DNA of 52,625 bases from Candidatus Cloacimonadota bacterium. Lineage in GTDB: Bacteria > Cloacimonadota > Cloacimonadia > Cloacimonadales > TCS61. Under the pieces are notes generated by a model. It did not search any database. It saw nothing but the letters and a program-made list of their open reading frames with translations, and had not been told where the DNA came from. Shown here piece by piece: positions 1 through 8,100 of this stretch (position 1 is its first letter; each line of letters begins with the position of its first letter). Both the position numbers and the translations under genes were made by a program. Location: assembly GCA_021735645.1 (NCBI GenBank), contig JAIPGP010000016.1, positions 1 through 52,625 of the forward strand. Reading direction: 5' to 3'.

Positions 1-1071
1 AGTTTTAATAACATAGGGCATTACAGCTTTGACGTATTGCAGTATATATTTGATGCTGAAGGAGAACTGCTTGATATTTCCACAGCAGGAAGTGAGCACA
101 TAAATACCTGGGTAAATACTCCCTATCTTTATCTGGAGGCAGAACCGGGCTGGCAGGGTACTGAGACAATAACGGTGTATGCTTTAGATGGCTGGCAAAG
201 AATAGTGGCATCGGATACTATGCTGGTGGAAGTGTATTGTGAGCCGGTAGCGTATTGCGGAGAAGATGTATATGCCAGAGATGGAGAGGGAGCTGTACTG
301 GATGGGAGTTTATGTATTGATCCCCTCCTGAATGGTTTGAGTTATCAGTGGAGCACAGAAGCCGGAATGCAGATTGATAATGCTGATAGTGTTTTGGCAA
401 TAATGCATTTACCGGAAACAGAGGAAATGGGGGAAGTCGTAGTATATCTGGAGGTTAATGATGGCTATAATAGCTCTATCGATAGTCTGTATCTATTATA
501 TTGGGATGATGAACCCTTAGAGGTGGAATTAGATGTGTTCCCGGCAGCAAACCTGATCAGGATATACTGGGAAGCTCCTTTAGCAGCAGCGTGTGAGCAA
601 ATAGAGCTTACAGGTTACCAGATGTATTTTGAAGGATGTGAATATGACACATTGCAGAATACAAATGATCGGTTATATTCATTTACTTTACCGGAAGGTG
701 AGTATAATTTTGGGGTTCAGGCAGTATATAGTGATGGAGAGTCTGATATGGTAGAAGTAAGCAGCGTGGATACTGATGAGAATGAATTGATATTAGTTAC
801 CGGATTAAAGAGAATATTCCCCAATCCTTTTAATCCGGAAGTGAATATTGAATTTGCACTGATTAAAGAAGATAGAGTATTGCTGGAAATCTATAACATA
901 AGAGGTCAAAAAGTGAAAACACTGGTTGACGAAACATTTAGACCAGATGATTACAATATTGTCTGGCGGGGTAATGATGATAAGGGGCATAAGGTTGGTT
1001 CAGGCATCTATTTTGTTAAGCTGAAAGTTGATAATGAGTTGTTTACCAACAAGGTAGTGCTGATCAAATAG
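1..1071 (+). CDS. C-terminal part of a secreted protein with a type IX-like sorting domain (5' end outside window)
   Basis: The frame is open from base 1, reading SFNNIGHYSF upstream of the TTG that the ORF track uses as its start, so this is a 5'-truncated gene. The middle (about residues 175-255 of the track ORF) resembles a fibronectin type III or Ig-like beta sandwich. The last ~85 residues are a FlgD-like/T9SS type A sorting domain: FPNPFNPEVNIEF, then IYNIRGQKVKTL, then GSGIYFVKL. In the FCB group such tails direct export across the outer membrane and are then cleaved or anchored. The enzymatic or binding part lies outside the window, so function cannot be stated. Confidence 0.85.
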   Translation, partial: SFNNIGHYSFDVLQYIFDAEGELLDISTAGSEHINTWVNTPYLYLEAEPGWQGTETITVYALDGWQRIVASDTMLVEVYCEPVAYCGEDVYARDGEGAVLDGSLCIDPLLNGLSYQWSTEAGMQIDNADSVLAIMHLPETEEMGEVVVYLEVNDGYNSSIDSLYLLYWDDEPLEVELDVFPAANLIRIYWEAPLAAACEQIELTGYQMYFEGCEYDTLQNTNDRLYSFTLPEGEYNFGVQAVYSDGESDMVEVSSVDTDENELILVTGLKRIFPNPFNPEVNIEFALIKEDRVLLEIYNIRGQKVKTLVDETFRPDDYNIVWRGNDDKGHKVGSGIYFVKLKVDNELFTNKVVLIK

Positions 1072-1108
1072 TGATTCGTATCTCGAGACTCGAAACTCGA
1101 AATTAAGC

Positions 1109-1141
1109 AATCCTGACGTCCCGCAAGGGGGCGTCAGGATT
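1109..1141 (+). terminator. GC-rich hairpin after the sorting-domain gene
   Basis: AATCCTGACG pairs perfectly with CGTCAGGATT, and the inner CCC-GCAA-GGG closes on a GCAA (GNRA-type) loop. It sits 37 bases after a stop codon and 17 bases before the next start. It lacks a T-run, so it may be a processing or weak termination site rather than a strong intrinsic terminator. Confidence 0.45.
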
Positions 1142-1158
1142 CAAAATGGAAGGTTAAT

Positions 1159-1591
1159 ATGAAAAATATTGTCGTTTTATTATTATTAACAGTATCTGCC
1201 TTAAACCTGTATAGTGTGTTGATTAATGTTCCGGACTGGGATAATGAAATCTACTCAATTCAGGCAGGTATTGATATTTCTGCTGATGGAGATACTGTGT
1301 TAGTGGCACTTGGAACTTATCATGAAAACATCAACTTTCTGGGAAAGAAGATAACTGTAGCATCTGAGTTTATTATGTCTGGTAATGAAAATGATATAAA
1401 CAATACTGTTATAGATGGTGGAGGATTAGATTCTGTAGTGCGCATGGAGAGTGGAGAAGATACTGCCCCGAAGAGCAGTTTGGGATTTGCGTGATGAGGC
1501 TGGGGAAGTTGTGAGTAGTGGAGTGTATTTTGTGCGGGTGAAATCCGGTGATGAGTATTGGGGGCAGCAGAAGGTGACGGTGGTTAAATAG
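1159..1591 (+). pseudogene. Decayed secreted beta-helix-like protein: N-terminus joined to sorting tail by internal deletion
   Basis: The ATG-started frame (111 codons) has a signal peptide (MKNIVVLLLLTVSALNLYS) and then a segment typical of the first turns of secreted right-handed beta-helix proteins (SIQAGIDISADGDTVLVALG, then a GTYHENINF-like stretch). At about 1470 the homology stops. In another frame the DNA continues as WDLRDEAGEVVSSGVYFVRV..., ending QQKVTVVK-stop at 1589-1591, which is the end of a sorting domain. The simplest reading is a large internal deletion plus frame change that removed the body of the protein. It is probably not functional. Confidence 0.7.
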
Positions 1592-1865
1592 AGATTAGTG
1601 AAAAAGAAAACAAGTGAAAAAATGAAGAAGAATTATAGAATACGGATTGGACAGATTAGACGGATTTAACACAGATAATGTGTGTTTTTCATCGTAGATG
1701 ATACTTATTTGTAGAAATGATGGGACTTTCTCCTGCGTTTCCCGTGGTATTTAGAAAATTTTGAATTTAGTATATACCAAATCAGGGATTTGGCTTTATT
1801 GTGTGTATCTCTTTCTGGGAAGGAATGTTGTTATTACTCATCACCTTATATTCTTCTCAGGTCAA

Positions 1866-1897
1866 CCATTGCGAAGGACTAAAGCCCATTCGCAAGG
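1866..1897. repeat. TTGCGAA hairpin repeat, copy 1
   Basis: CCATTGCGAA ... TTCGCAAGG forms an imperfect inverted repeat around GGACTAAAGCCCA. The same arms recur at 18471-18501, embedded in CAACC...GGTTT flanks, so this is an interspersed intergenic element and not a gene-specific terminator. Confidence 0.6.
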
Positions 1898-2104
1898 TTT
1901 CAGATAGTGGAAGTTGAACAGTATCCTCTGTTTTAAGCATCACCTCATAAATATCTGTAACTTTTAACTAGCCCTTTTAAATTCTATCTGCGTTGTTCAT
2001 CCCTTCAATATCAAAGGATATTGAAACTCTTCACGCCTTGATATAATTCAAAATTACTGCGTTAAAATGTGACACATATTTATGAGGCAATGCTTATTAT
2101 CTAA

Positions 2105-2233
2105 AAGGCACTTAATTTTATTGACTTCCCAAATGATGAATCTTTAGTGGAAACCATGAAGAACAGCAGGAAATATGTTGCCGAAACCTTTGTGGGCGAG
2201 GTAAAAGCTGCCGGCAATCCGGCAAAGAATTGA
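2105..2233 (+). pseudogene. Short coding remnant (C-terminal ~42 codons of an unidentified gene)
   Basis: Between a TAA at 2102 and a TGA at 2231 the frame reads 42 codons of protein-like composition (e.g. FPNDESLVETMKNSRKYVAE) with no upstream start. It looks like the preserved 3' end of a deleted gene. I do not recognise the family. It could also be a chance open stretch. Confidence 0.3.
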
Positions 2234-2286
2234 GGGCTAAAATGAATGAAGTAAGCGTCTGGAATAAGGATGTATAGGAGAAATTT

Positions 2287-3504
2287 ATGAATTATCGGGA
2301 AAATCCTGCCAATGGCAACAAGGTTTCTATCTTAGGCTTTGGCTGCATGAGATTACCGCAAAAGGGAATGCGGATAGATTATGAAGAAACCAGAAAACAG
2401 ATACTGTATGCCATAGAACAAGGAGTGAACTATTTTGATACTGCCTGGCCCTATCACAATGGCGAGAGCGAAGTGGTTTTAGGCAGGATCATCAAAGATG
2501 CAGGGATCAGGGATAAGGTCTTTATTGCTGATAAACTGCCACCCTGGGTAGTGCAGAAAGCGGAAGATATAGAAAGAATATTCCAAAAACAGCTGGAGCG
2601 ATTGCAAACTGATTATATAGATTATTATCTAATTCATGCTTTAGACGGGAAGAGCTGGGACAGGATCAGGACTTTTGGGGTAGAGGAATTTCTCAAGAAG
2701 GTCAAAGCGGCAGGTAAAATTAAGAATATGGGCTTTTCGTTTCATGGATCCAGAGAAGATTTTAAGCGGATTGTTGACGAATATGACTGGGATTTTTGCC
2801 AGATACAGTATAATATCTTAGACGAGCAGAATCAGGCAGGGAAAGAGGGCTTGGAGTATGCCAGTTCAAAAGGTCTGGCAGTAGTGGTCATGGAGCCGCT
2901 CAGAGGCGGAAATCTGGCTAGGGAAATGCCTTCCCAGGCCGCAAAAATCTATGATTCTGCTCCCCGGAAACGCAGTAATGTGGAATGGGCTTTGCGCTGG
3001 GTGTGGAACCATCCGCAGGTGATGTGCATATTATCAGGAATGAACAATATGGAGCACATCAAAGAAAATATTAGAATTGCAGAAGATGCCTTACCAGATT
3101 CGCTTACAACGGAAGAGCTGGATATTATAAAACGTGTGGCAGACAGCTATCGGTCAGCAATGAAAGTGCCCTGCACCGGGTGCCAGTACTGCATGCCATG
3201 TCCGGCAGGTGTGAATATTCCCTCCTGCTTTGAGCATTATAATAATTACCACATGTTTGGCAAAAAAATCATGTCAAAAGCAATGTACCATGCACAGCTT
3301 GGCGGGTTAATGAGCGTGAAAAAACAGCTTGCCAGCCAGTGTATTAGTTGCGGGAAATGCGTACAACATTGTCCACAGAGCATTGATATTCCGGGGGAAA
3401 TGAAAAAAGTAAGCAAAGAATTGGAAGGCTTTTTCATTAATAATCTGATGAAGATAGTGGGTGTTTTTTTCAAAAGAATGGGACGTGGTGAGCTGAAATC
3501 TTAG
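2287..3504 (+). CDS. Aldo/keto reductase with C-terminal 4Fe-4S ferredoxin-type region
   Basis: A 405-residue protein. Residues 1-290 form an aldo/keto reductase TIM barrel with the expected tetrad: Asp51, Tyr56 (DTAWPYHNGE), Lys83 and His117 (YLIHALD). Residues 296-305 (CTGCQYCMPC) and 352-362 (CISCGKCVQHC) are cysteine sets suited to two [4Fe-4S] clusters. This fused architecture is widespread in anaerobes and is usually annotated as a ferredoxin-linked oxidoreductase; the physiological substrate is not known from sequence. ATG start with TAGGAG 8 bases upstream. It stands alone in its orientation, between debris and a repeat, and is probably cytoplasmic. Confidence 0.9.
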   Translation: MNYRENPANGNKVSILGFGCMRLPQKGMRIDYEETRKQILYAIEQGVNYFDTAWPYHNGESEVVLGRIIKDAGIRDKVFIADKLPPWVVQKAEDIERIFQKQLERLQTDYIDYYLIHALDGKSWDRIRTFGVEEFLKKVKAAGKIKNMGFSFHGSREDFKRIVDEYDWDFCQIQYNILDEQNQAGKEGLEYASSKGLAVVVMEPLRGGNLAREMPSQAAKIYDSAPRKRSNVEWALRWVWNHPQVMCILSGMNNMEHIKENIRIAEDALPDSLTTEELDIIKRVADSYRSAMKVPCTGCQYCMPCPAGVNIPSCFEHYNNYHMFGKKIMSKAMYHAQLGGLMSVKKQLASQCISCGKCVQHCPQSIDIPGEMKKVSKELEGFFINNLMKIVGVFFKRMGRGELKS

Positions 3505-3527
3505 TTTTTAAACTTTTATTTTCGTAG

Positions 3528-3585
3528 ATCAAACTTTCCAGTTTGATTAAAATATAAATCTTAATCTGGAAAGATTAAGCTACAT
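3528..3585. repeat. Double-hairpin repeat, copy 1 (left edge of recG duplication)
   Basis: Two neighbouring perfect inverted repeats: TCAAACT-TTCC-AGTTTGA and CTTAATCT-GGAA-AGATTAAG. The unit recurs at 5632-5690 upstream of intact recG and, in related form, three times at 51721-52065. Each hairpin has a GGAA (GNRA) loop when read on one strand, and the two hairpins use opposite strands. Confidence 0.8.
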
Positions 3586-3660
3586 AAATGTTCTACTGTT
3601 GAGGGAAATTTGCTTGACTGCTGCGGGAGTATTTTGTGATTATAGAAATTGAGGTGAAAG

Positions 3661-4455
3661 GTGGATTTATTTACAACTGAGATCAAATTTCTGAAGGGTG
3701 TGGGTGAGCATCGAGCCAAGCTTTTGCAGAAGCTGGGAATAAACACGTTTAATGATCTGCTGGAATTTTTCCCGCGGGATTATATAATGCGTGATGCAAA
3801 AAGCTCTATCGGTGAACTGGAAATTGGCAGTCGCTCTTCATTGACGGCAGAGATCGTGAGCATTCGTGAATCTCAGCGCGGCAGGCAGAAACAGCTTAAT
3901 GTGGTGCTGTCTGACGGCGAATACAATCTGCTGTGCACCTGGTTTCAATATGGGAGCTGGCTCACAGATATGATAGTGCGGGGACAGAAGGTGTGGGTAT
4001 CCGGCATGATCACTACTTTCAGAGACCAGTTTCAGATCATTCATCCCGAACTGGAAGTGCTTGATAAAGGGGGAGATACTGCCAGTTTCTGGCATTCACG
4101 CACGGTTTTGCCGGTATATCCGCTGACTGATAAGCTGAAAATCTGGCAGGTACGTCAGATGATCTATAATATTTTCCGGCTTTACGCAAATGATATTGAA
4201 GAGACACTTTCGGATGATATTCTGCAAAAATTTAGCTGGCTGCCGCGTCGCATAAGTTTGCAGAAAATCCATTTTTCTACGCAGCCGGAGCAGGTTGCTG
4301 CCTATAAAACCCGTTATGCCTTTGAAGAGCTTTTTTATAACCAGTTGATGCTGGCAAAAGTGCGGTGTGGCCATGAAGATCAGCAACAAGGGATAGCATT
4401 TAACTTCATAAGATTTGTAACTCCCGGATTTCACTCTTCCAATAACGGTTGCTGA
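3661..4455 (+). pseudogene. Truncated duplicate of recG (N-terminal wedge region only)
   Basis: GTG-started and nearly identical to the first ~240 residues of the intact RecG at 5765 (same start context, same KFLKGVGEHRAKLLQKLG opening), covering the wedge/OB-fold part that binds branched DNA. The identity ends near base 4392. The frame then runs through the antisense of a small-gene fragment (FNFIRFVTPGFHSSNNGC) to a stop. All helicase motifs are missing, so it cannot be a motor. The duplication also includes the upstream double hairpin (3528 and 5632), giving a copied block of about 865 bases. A DNA-binding fragment could still be made, but decay is more likely. Confidence 0.85.
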
Positions 4456-4458
4456 CAT
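4399..4458 (-). pseudogene. 5' fragment of the 58-aa small gene
   Basis: The antisense strand reads MSATVIGRVKSGSYKSYEVK, matching the first 20 residues of the intact small gene at 4921-5097 (MSATIIGRVKSESYKSYEVK), and then breaks into the antisense of recG. The shared DNA is about 60 bases. The GGAGG ribosome site of the intact copy is not conserved here. It marks a recombination junction: two broken gene ends abut at about 4393-4399. Confidence 0.75.
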
Positions 4459-4467
4459 AATTTCAAA

Positions 4468-4911
4468 CTATTTCCTATGAACAGTTGTATGAATATTAAC
4501 ATTATTATATTTATCAATTTCAAAATGTAATGTGCCAACCATGTATTGTGCACTCATCTCAGGATTCATTTTATTGCATTCATCTGCAGAAATAGAAAAT
4601 AAATATCCCTCTGCAGAACTATTGCCAAGGGGGTAGTGATATATTAAAGTATGAATTAATAAGTATTTCGGTTTATTTTTAAAATTCGCTGAAATTGAAT
4701 GGCGTAATGAGATATGACTGAAAAACTGCTTTTCAATCTTAGAATCAATACTGGAATAAAAATCTATGTCAAGATTTTGTAATCTAAAATCCATTTTTTC
4801 ATTATTGCTTTCTTTTGGTTCTATTTTTTGGGTTTTCTTTTGGGCTTTCTTTTTATTGAGAATGATAAAAATAATAACAAACAATATAACAATTACAATT
4901 AGATATATCAT
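4468..4911 (-). CDS. Unknown 147-aa protein with an N-terminal membrane anchor
   Basis: Not recognised. Residues 1-20 (MIYLIVIVILFVIIFIILNK) form a single transmembrane segment followed by a lysine-rich stretch and a ~110-residue soluble domain containing FSISADECNKMNPEMSAQYM. It is the second gene of a two-gene minus-strand operon: it starts 9 bases after the stop of the 58-aa gene with AGGAGG in the gap. The DNA is clearly AT-richer than recG on either side, which suggests acquisition by transfer. No function can be assigned. Confidence 0.65.
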   Translation of the reverse strand: MIYLIVIVILFVIIFIILNKKKAQKKTQKIEPKESNNEKMDFRLQNLDIDFYSSIDSKIEKQFFSHISLRHSISANFKNKPKYLLIHTLIYHYPLGNSSAEGYLFSISADECNKMNPEMSAQYMVGTLHFEIDKYNNVNIHTTVHRK

Positions 4912-4920
4912 CGTATCCTC

Positions 4921-5097
4921 CTATTTATTATACAAAAATGCTTCCGCTTTAATCATCGCTTCTCCTGCAGAGTATGCTTTGCCAAGGCTTGTCCATCCCG
5001 CATAAGATACATAAGCATCTTTACTGGCAGAATCCCATTTAACTTCATAAGATTTGTAACTCTCGGATTTCACTCTTCCAATAATTGTTGCTGACAT
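4921..5097 (-). CDS. Small 58-aa protein, unknown function
   Basis: Too short for the ORF track. The minus strand reads MSATIIGRVKSESYKSYEVK, continues WDSASKDAYVSYAGWTSLGK and ends FLYNK. AAGGAGG precedes the ATG by 5 bases, a strong ribosome site. The spacing of aromatic and charged residues suggests a small folded beta-rich domain. A second 5' end of the same gene occurs at 4399-4458, which shows that the sequence has been conserved as coding (Ile/Val and Glu/Gly changes only). It is co-transcribed with the 147-aa membrane protein. Function unknown. Confidence 0.7.
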   Translation of the reverse strand: MSATIIGRVKSESYKSYEVKWDSASKDAYVSYAGWTSLGKAYSAGEAMIKAEAFLYNK

Positions 5098-5157
5098 AAT
5101 TACCTCCTTTTTTATTTCCCCTTACCAGGGAATAGTGCTTGCAAAAATCTCCTTTCT

Positions 5158-5187
5158 AAATTAGGAATATACCTCCATAGACGTCAA
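5158..5187 (-). promoter_or_regulatory. Possible sigma-70-type promoter of the small minus-strand operon
   Basis: On the minus strand TTGACG is followed after 18 bases by TAATTT, about 60 bases upstream of the 58-aa gene start. The -35 is good; the -10 and spacing are only fair. Confidence 0.4.
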
Positions 5188-5337
5188 GTTAAATTAATTT
5201 TATCCATATTAAAAAATTAAAGAAGGCTTCCTGTTGCCACTCTATAATACAACTTATGGGACCTTAAATGAATGCTCAGGTTGAAGATCCAGGCTCATGT
5301 CCGATACCGGGAGAGTGCAGAACATTGTAAATTATCG

Positions 5338-5628
5338 ATAGGGGTAGGGGAGCTACTATTGCTAACTCCCCTCCCTCCGAACCGTACGTGCGGTTCTCCC
5401 AGATACGGCTCTCCAGAAAACAGTTAACCTCCGTAGAGGACTATCCACTGCGAGCTTTGACAACGGCTATCTTTCGATTTTCTACCGTTGTCATCCTACG
5501 GACTGGACGTTCGCTTCCAGTTGCTCCCCAGCCCACCTCTCAGTGACGCAGTTACTTTCAGCTACATGATTTTCCGTTGACATGAAGGGGACTCTCACCC
5601 ATCTGACTCCGAATGCCCATCAGCGCAC
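5338..5628 (-). mobile_element. Group II intron deletion derivative (5' end plus domains V-VI, no ORF)
   Basis: Read on the minus strand, the element begins GTGCGCTGATGGGCATTCGG, matching the GUGYG 5' end of bacterial group II introns. Near its 3' end 5411-5379 reads GAGCCGTATC...GTACGGTTC, a 33-base hairpin with the AGC triad and GUUC closing strand of domain V. It is followed by GGGGAG...CTCCCC, a domain VI-like hairpin, and ends CCCCTAT. A GACAACGG...CCGTTGTC stem lies in the middle. Only ~290 bases separate the ends, so most of domain I and any reverse transcriptase are missing, and the upper domain V stem has a mismatch. It lies just after a hairpin (TCAAACT-GGAA-AGTTTGA), the kind of site favoured by class C introns. 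Probably dead, or movable only in trans. Confidence 0.72.
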
Positions 5629-5631
5629 TAT

Positions 5632-5690
5632 ATCAAACTTTCCAGTTTGATTAAAAATATAAATCTTAATCTGGAAAGATTAAGCTACAT
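5632..5690. repeat. Double-hairpin repeat, copy 2
   Basis: Same pair of inverted repeats as 3528-3585 with one extra A in the linker. The group II intron relic ends four bases to its left, suggesting that the hairpin marked the intron insertion site. Confidence 0.8.
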
Positions 5691-5764
5691 AAATGTTCTA
5701 CTGCTGAGGGAAATTTGCTTGACTGCTAGGGGAGTATTATGTGAAAATAGGATAGAGGTGAAAA

Positions 5765-7840
5765 GTGGATTTGTTCACAACTGATATTAAATTTCTGAAG
5801 GGCGTGGGCGAGCATCGAGCCAAGCTTTTGCAAAAGCTGGGAGTTTACACGTTCAATGATCTGCTGGAATTATTTCCGCGGGATTATATTCTGCGTGATG
5901 CTAAGAGCTCTATAGGCGAACTGGAAATTGGCTGCCGGTCATCGTTGACTGCCGAGATCGTGAGCATTCGTGAAACTCAGCACGGCAGGCAGAGGCAACT
6001 TAATGTGGTGCTGTCTGACGGGGAATACAATTTGCTGTGCACCTGGTTTCAATATGGCACCTGGCTCACTGATATGATAGCGCGGGGACAGAAGGTGTGG
6101 GTTTCCGGGATGATCACAACATTCAGAGACCAGTTTCAGATCGTGCATCCTGAACTGGAGGTGCTTGATAAAGGTGAAGATACCGCCAGTTTCTGGCATT
6201 CACGCACCGTTTTGCCGGTTTATCCGCTGACTGATAAATTAAAGATCTGGCAGGTACGTCAGATGATCTATAATATTTTCCGGCTTTACGCAAATGATAT
6301 TGAAGAGACACTTTCGGATGATATTCTGCAAAAATTTGGCTGGCTGCCGCGTCGCATAAGTTTGCAGAAAATCCATTTTTCTACGCAGCCGGAGCAGGTT
6401 GCTGCCTATAAAACCCGTTATGCCTTTGAAGAGCTTTTTTATAACCAGTTGATGCTGGCAAAAGTACGGCGTGGACATGAAGATGAGCAGAAAGGCAGGG
6501 TTTTTGAGCTGAAAAAGACCTATACTACCCAGTTGAAGAATTCCTTGAAATTCCAGCTTACTTCTGCCCAGAAACGGGTTATCAGGGAAATTGTGGAAGA
6601 TATGACTTCCGGCTACCAGATGAACCGACTGCTGCAGGGCGATGTGGGTTCCGGCAAGACAATTGTTACCCTTTTTGCTATGCTGATTGCAGTGGAAAAT
6701 GGCTGTCAGGCTGTTATTATGGCACCTACTGAGATATTGGCGGAGCAGCATTTTTTGAGTTTCACGGCTTTTCTGGCTGAGATGGATATCCGTATTGCCA
6801 TGCTCAAAGGTGGAAATTACAAGGGCAAGAAGAAAACTAAAGAAGAGATCAAAAGCGGTGATATTCAGATCATAGTAGGCACGCATGCTCTTTTGCAGAA
6901 GGATGTGGAATTTCATAAGATAGGCTTTGTGGCAGTGGATGAGCAGCACCGTTTTGGAGTAGTGCAAAGGTCTTTGATACCAGCAAAAGGTGATAATCCT
7001 GATCTTTTATACATGTCTGCTACGCCTATTCCGCGTTCGCTGGCTCTCACGGTTTATGGTGATCTCACCGTGAGTGTGATCGATGAAATGCCCCCGGGAC
7101 GCAAGCAGATAAAAACGGTCTGGAAAGGTGAAGGCAGAAGAATAGATGCCTATAGTCATGCCACCGCTGAAGTGCGTGACGGCAGGCAGATTTACATAGT
7201 CTGTCCTCTAATCGAGGAATCAGAAAAATCTGATCTGCTGGCAGCGGAAACGCTGTATGAAGATATTAAGACTACTATAATGCCGGGCTGCAGAGCAGAA
7301 TTATTACACGGCAGAATGAAAAATAAAGAAAAAGATGAGATCATGAACCGCTTTAAGAACCATGAATTTGATGTGCTGGTTTCCACTACCGTGATTGAGG
7401 TGGGGATTGATGTGCCAAATGCAACAGTAATGATCATCGAGCATGCCGAACGCTTTGGACTGGCTCAACTGCACCAGTTACGCGGCAGGGTGGGCAGGGG
7501 CAGTGCTGCTTCTTTCTGCTATCTGGTCGCCTATTATCCGCTTACTAAAGTCGGGAAAGAAAGACTGGGCACTATGGTGGAGACGAATGACGGCTTTGTG
7601 ATCGCGGAAAAGGACCTGGAACTGAGAGGACCCGGGGAATTCTTCGGCACAGCTCAAAGCGGCATGGATTTATTTAAGCATGCCAATATTGTACGGGACA
7701 GACAACTCCTCATCCACGCCAGAGCCGTAGCTGGCTGGGTGCTGGATAACGATCCCGAATTAGATAGCGACGATAATCAGGTAATCAAAAAGACTTATGA
7801 AAGATTATATTCTGAGCGGGAGAAGCTGTTTAGTTTTTAG
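5765..7840 (+). CDS. recG: ATP-dependent DNA helicase RecG
   Basis: A 691-residue protein, full family length. RecG is a monomeric double-stranded DNA translocase that reverses stalled forks and migrates Holliday junctions. The N-terminal helix-hairpin and wedge region covers residues 1-260. SF2 motor motifs follow in order: Walker A GDVGSGKT (292-299), DEQH box (392-395), SAT (418-420), LRGRVGR motif VI (572-578), and the RecG-type DLELRGPGEFFGT (617-629). GTG start with GAGGTG upstream; the same start and leader are copied in the truncated duplicate at 3661. Being the only intact copy here, it presumably carries out the cell's RecG function. Confidence 0.97.
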   Translation: MDLFTTDIKFLKGVGEHRAKLLQKLGVYTFNDLLELFPRDYILRDAKSSIGELEIGCRSSLTAEIVSIRETQHGRQRQLNVVLSDGEYNLLCTWFQYGTWLTDMIARGQKVWVSGMITTFRDQFQIVHPELEVLDKGEDTASFWHSRTVLPVYPLTDKLKIWQVRQMIYNIFRLYANDIEETLSDDILQKFGWLPRRISLQKIHFSTQPEQVAAYKTRYAFEELFYNQLMLAKVRRGHEDEQKGRVFELKKTYTTQLKNSLKFQLTSAQKRVIREIVEDMTSGYQMNRLLQGDVGSGKTIVTLFAMLIAVENGCQAVIMAPTEILAEQHFLSFTAFLAEMDIRIAMLKGGNYKGKKKTKEEIKSGDIQIIVGTHALLQKDVEFHKIGFVAVDEQHRFGVVQRSLIPAKGDNPDLLYMSATPIPRSLALTVYGDLTVSVIDEMPPGRKQIKTVWKGEGRRIDAYSHATAEVRDGRQIYIVCPLIEESEKSDLLAAETLYEDIKTTIMPGCRAELLHGRMKNKEKDEIMNRFKNHEFDVLVSTTVIEVGIDVPNATVMIIEHAERFGLAQLHQLRGRVGRGSAASFCYLVAYYPLTKVGKERLGTMVETNDGFVIAEKDLELRGPGEFFGTAQSGMDLFKHANIVRDRQLLIHARAVAGWVLDNDPELDSDDNQVIKKTYERLYSEREKLFSF

Positions 7841-7923
7841 AATTTGTTCTGATTGGTAAGTATAAAATAAATCTCCTGCTTAACCTTATTTAATAGTTAA
7901 CTCGTTAGCTTAATTGTGGGAAT

Positions 7924-8018
7924 ATTGAGTTAGGACGGTATTTCCGGACTGACTTAAGGTTGGGTTGGCAGGTGTCGTCCTCAAGTCAATTCGATGGTTA
8001 CATCGCCTTAACTCGATA
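7924..8018. repeat. Two facing copies of the CTCAAGTC / AACTCGA hairpin repeat
   Basis: Right copy (7979-8018): CTCAAGTCAATT, hairpin CGATG-GTTA-CATCG, then CCTTAACTCGAT. Left copy (7924-7959) is the same element in reverse and more diverged (GAGTTAGGA, short CGG-CCG stem, GACTTAAGG). Further copies lie at 9649, 38423 (reverse) and 51677 (reverse, partial). The arms are conserved while stem bases change in matched pairs. Confidence 0.65.
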
Positions 8019-8052
8019 ACTTATTTTGGATTTGCTTTGGGGAAAAAATATC

Positions 8053-8087
8053 TTGACTATCTCCAGTAAGTATCAGAAATAGTACTT
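8053..8087 (+). promoter_or_regulatory. Possible promoter and operator of the AbiE pair
   Basis: TTGACT (8053-8058) provides a -35 candidate; the -10 about 17-18 bases on (GAAATA/AAATAG) is weak. AAGTA (8068-8072) and TACTT (8083-8087) form an inverted repeat overlapping the presumed -10, just before the GGAGGT ribosome site. AbiEi antitoxins are known to autorepress through inverted repeats; this assignment is inference. Confidence 0.35.
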
Positions 8088-8100
8088 GGTGGAGGTAATA

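Larger units (their letters stand above)
1592..2286. other. Intergenic region with repeat debris
   Basis: About 700 bases without an intact gene. It holds an ACGGATT-rich stretch (about 1645-1690) that recurs in diverged form at about 11356-11400, one copy of a TTGCGAA hairpin repeat (1866-1897), and a short coding remnant (2105-2233). AAGGATGTATAGGAG just before 2287 supplies the ribosome binding site of the next gene. The rest shows no recognisable feature. Confidence 0.6.

Noticed and set aside
4096-4458. 120-aa minus-strand ORF
   Set aside because: Only the first 20 codons are homologous to the small gene; the rest is antisense of the truncated recG.
5251-5325. Short plus-strand frame MNAQVEDPGSCPIPGECRTL
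   Set aside because: Only 20 codons, next to the intron relic, no ribosome site; not supportable as a gene.
6239-6967. 242-aa minus-strand ORF inside recG
   Set aside because: Antisense to RecG helicase motifs; the same antisense pattern appears in the duplicated copy.
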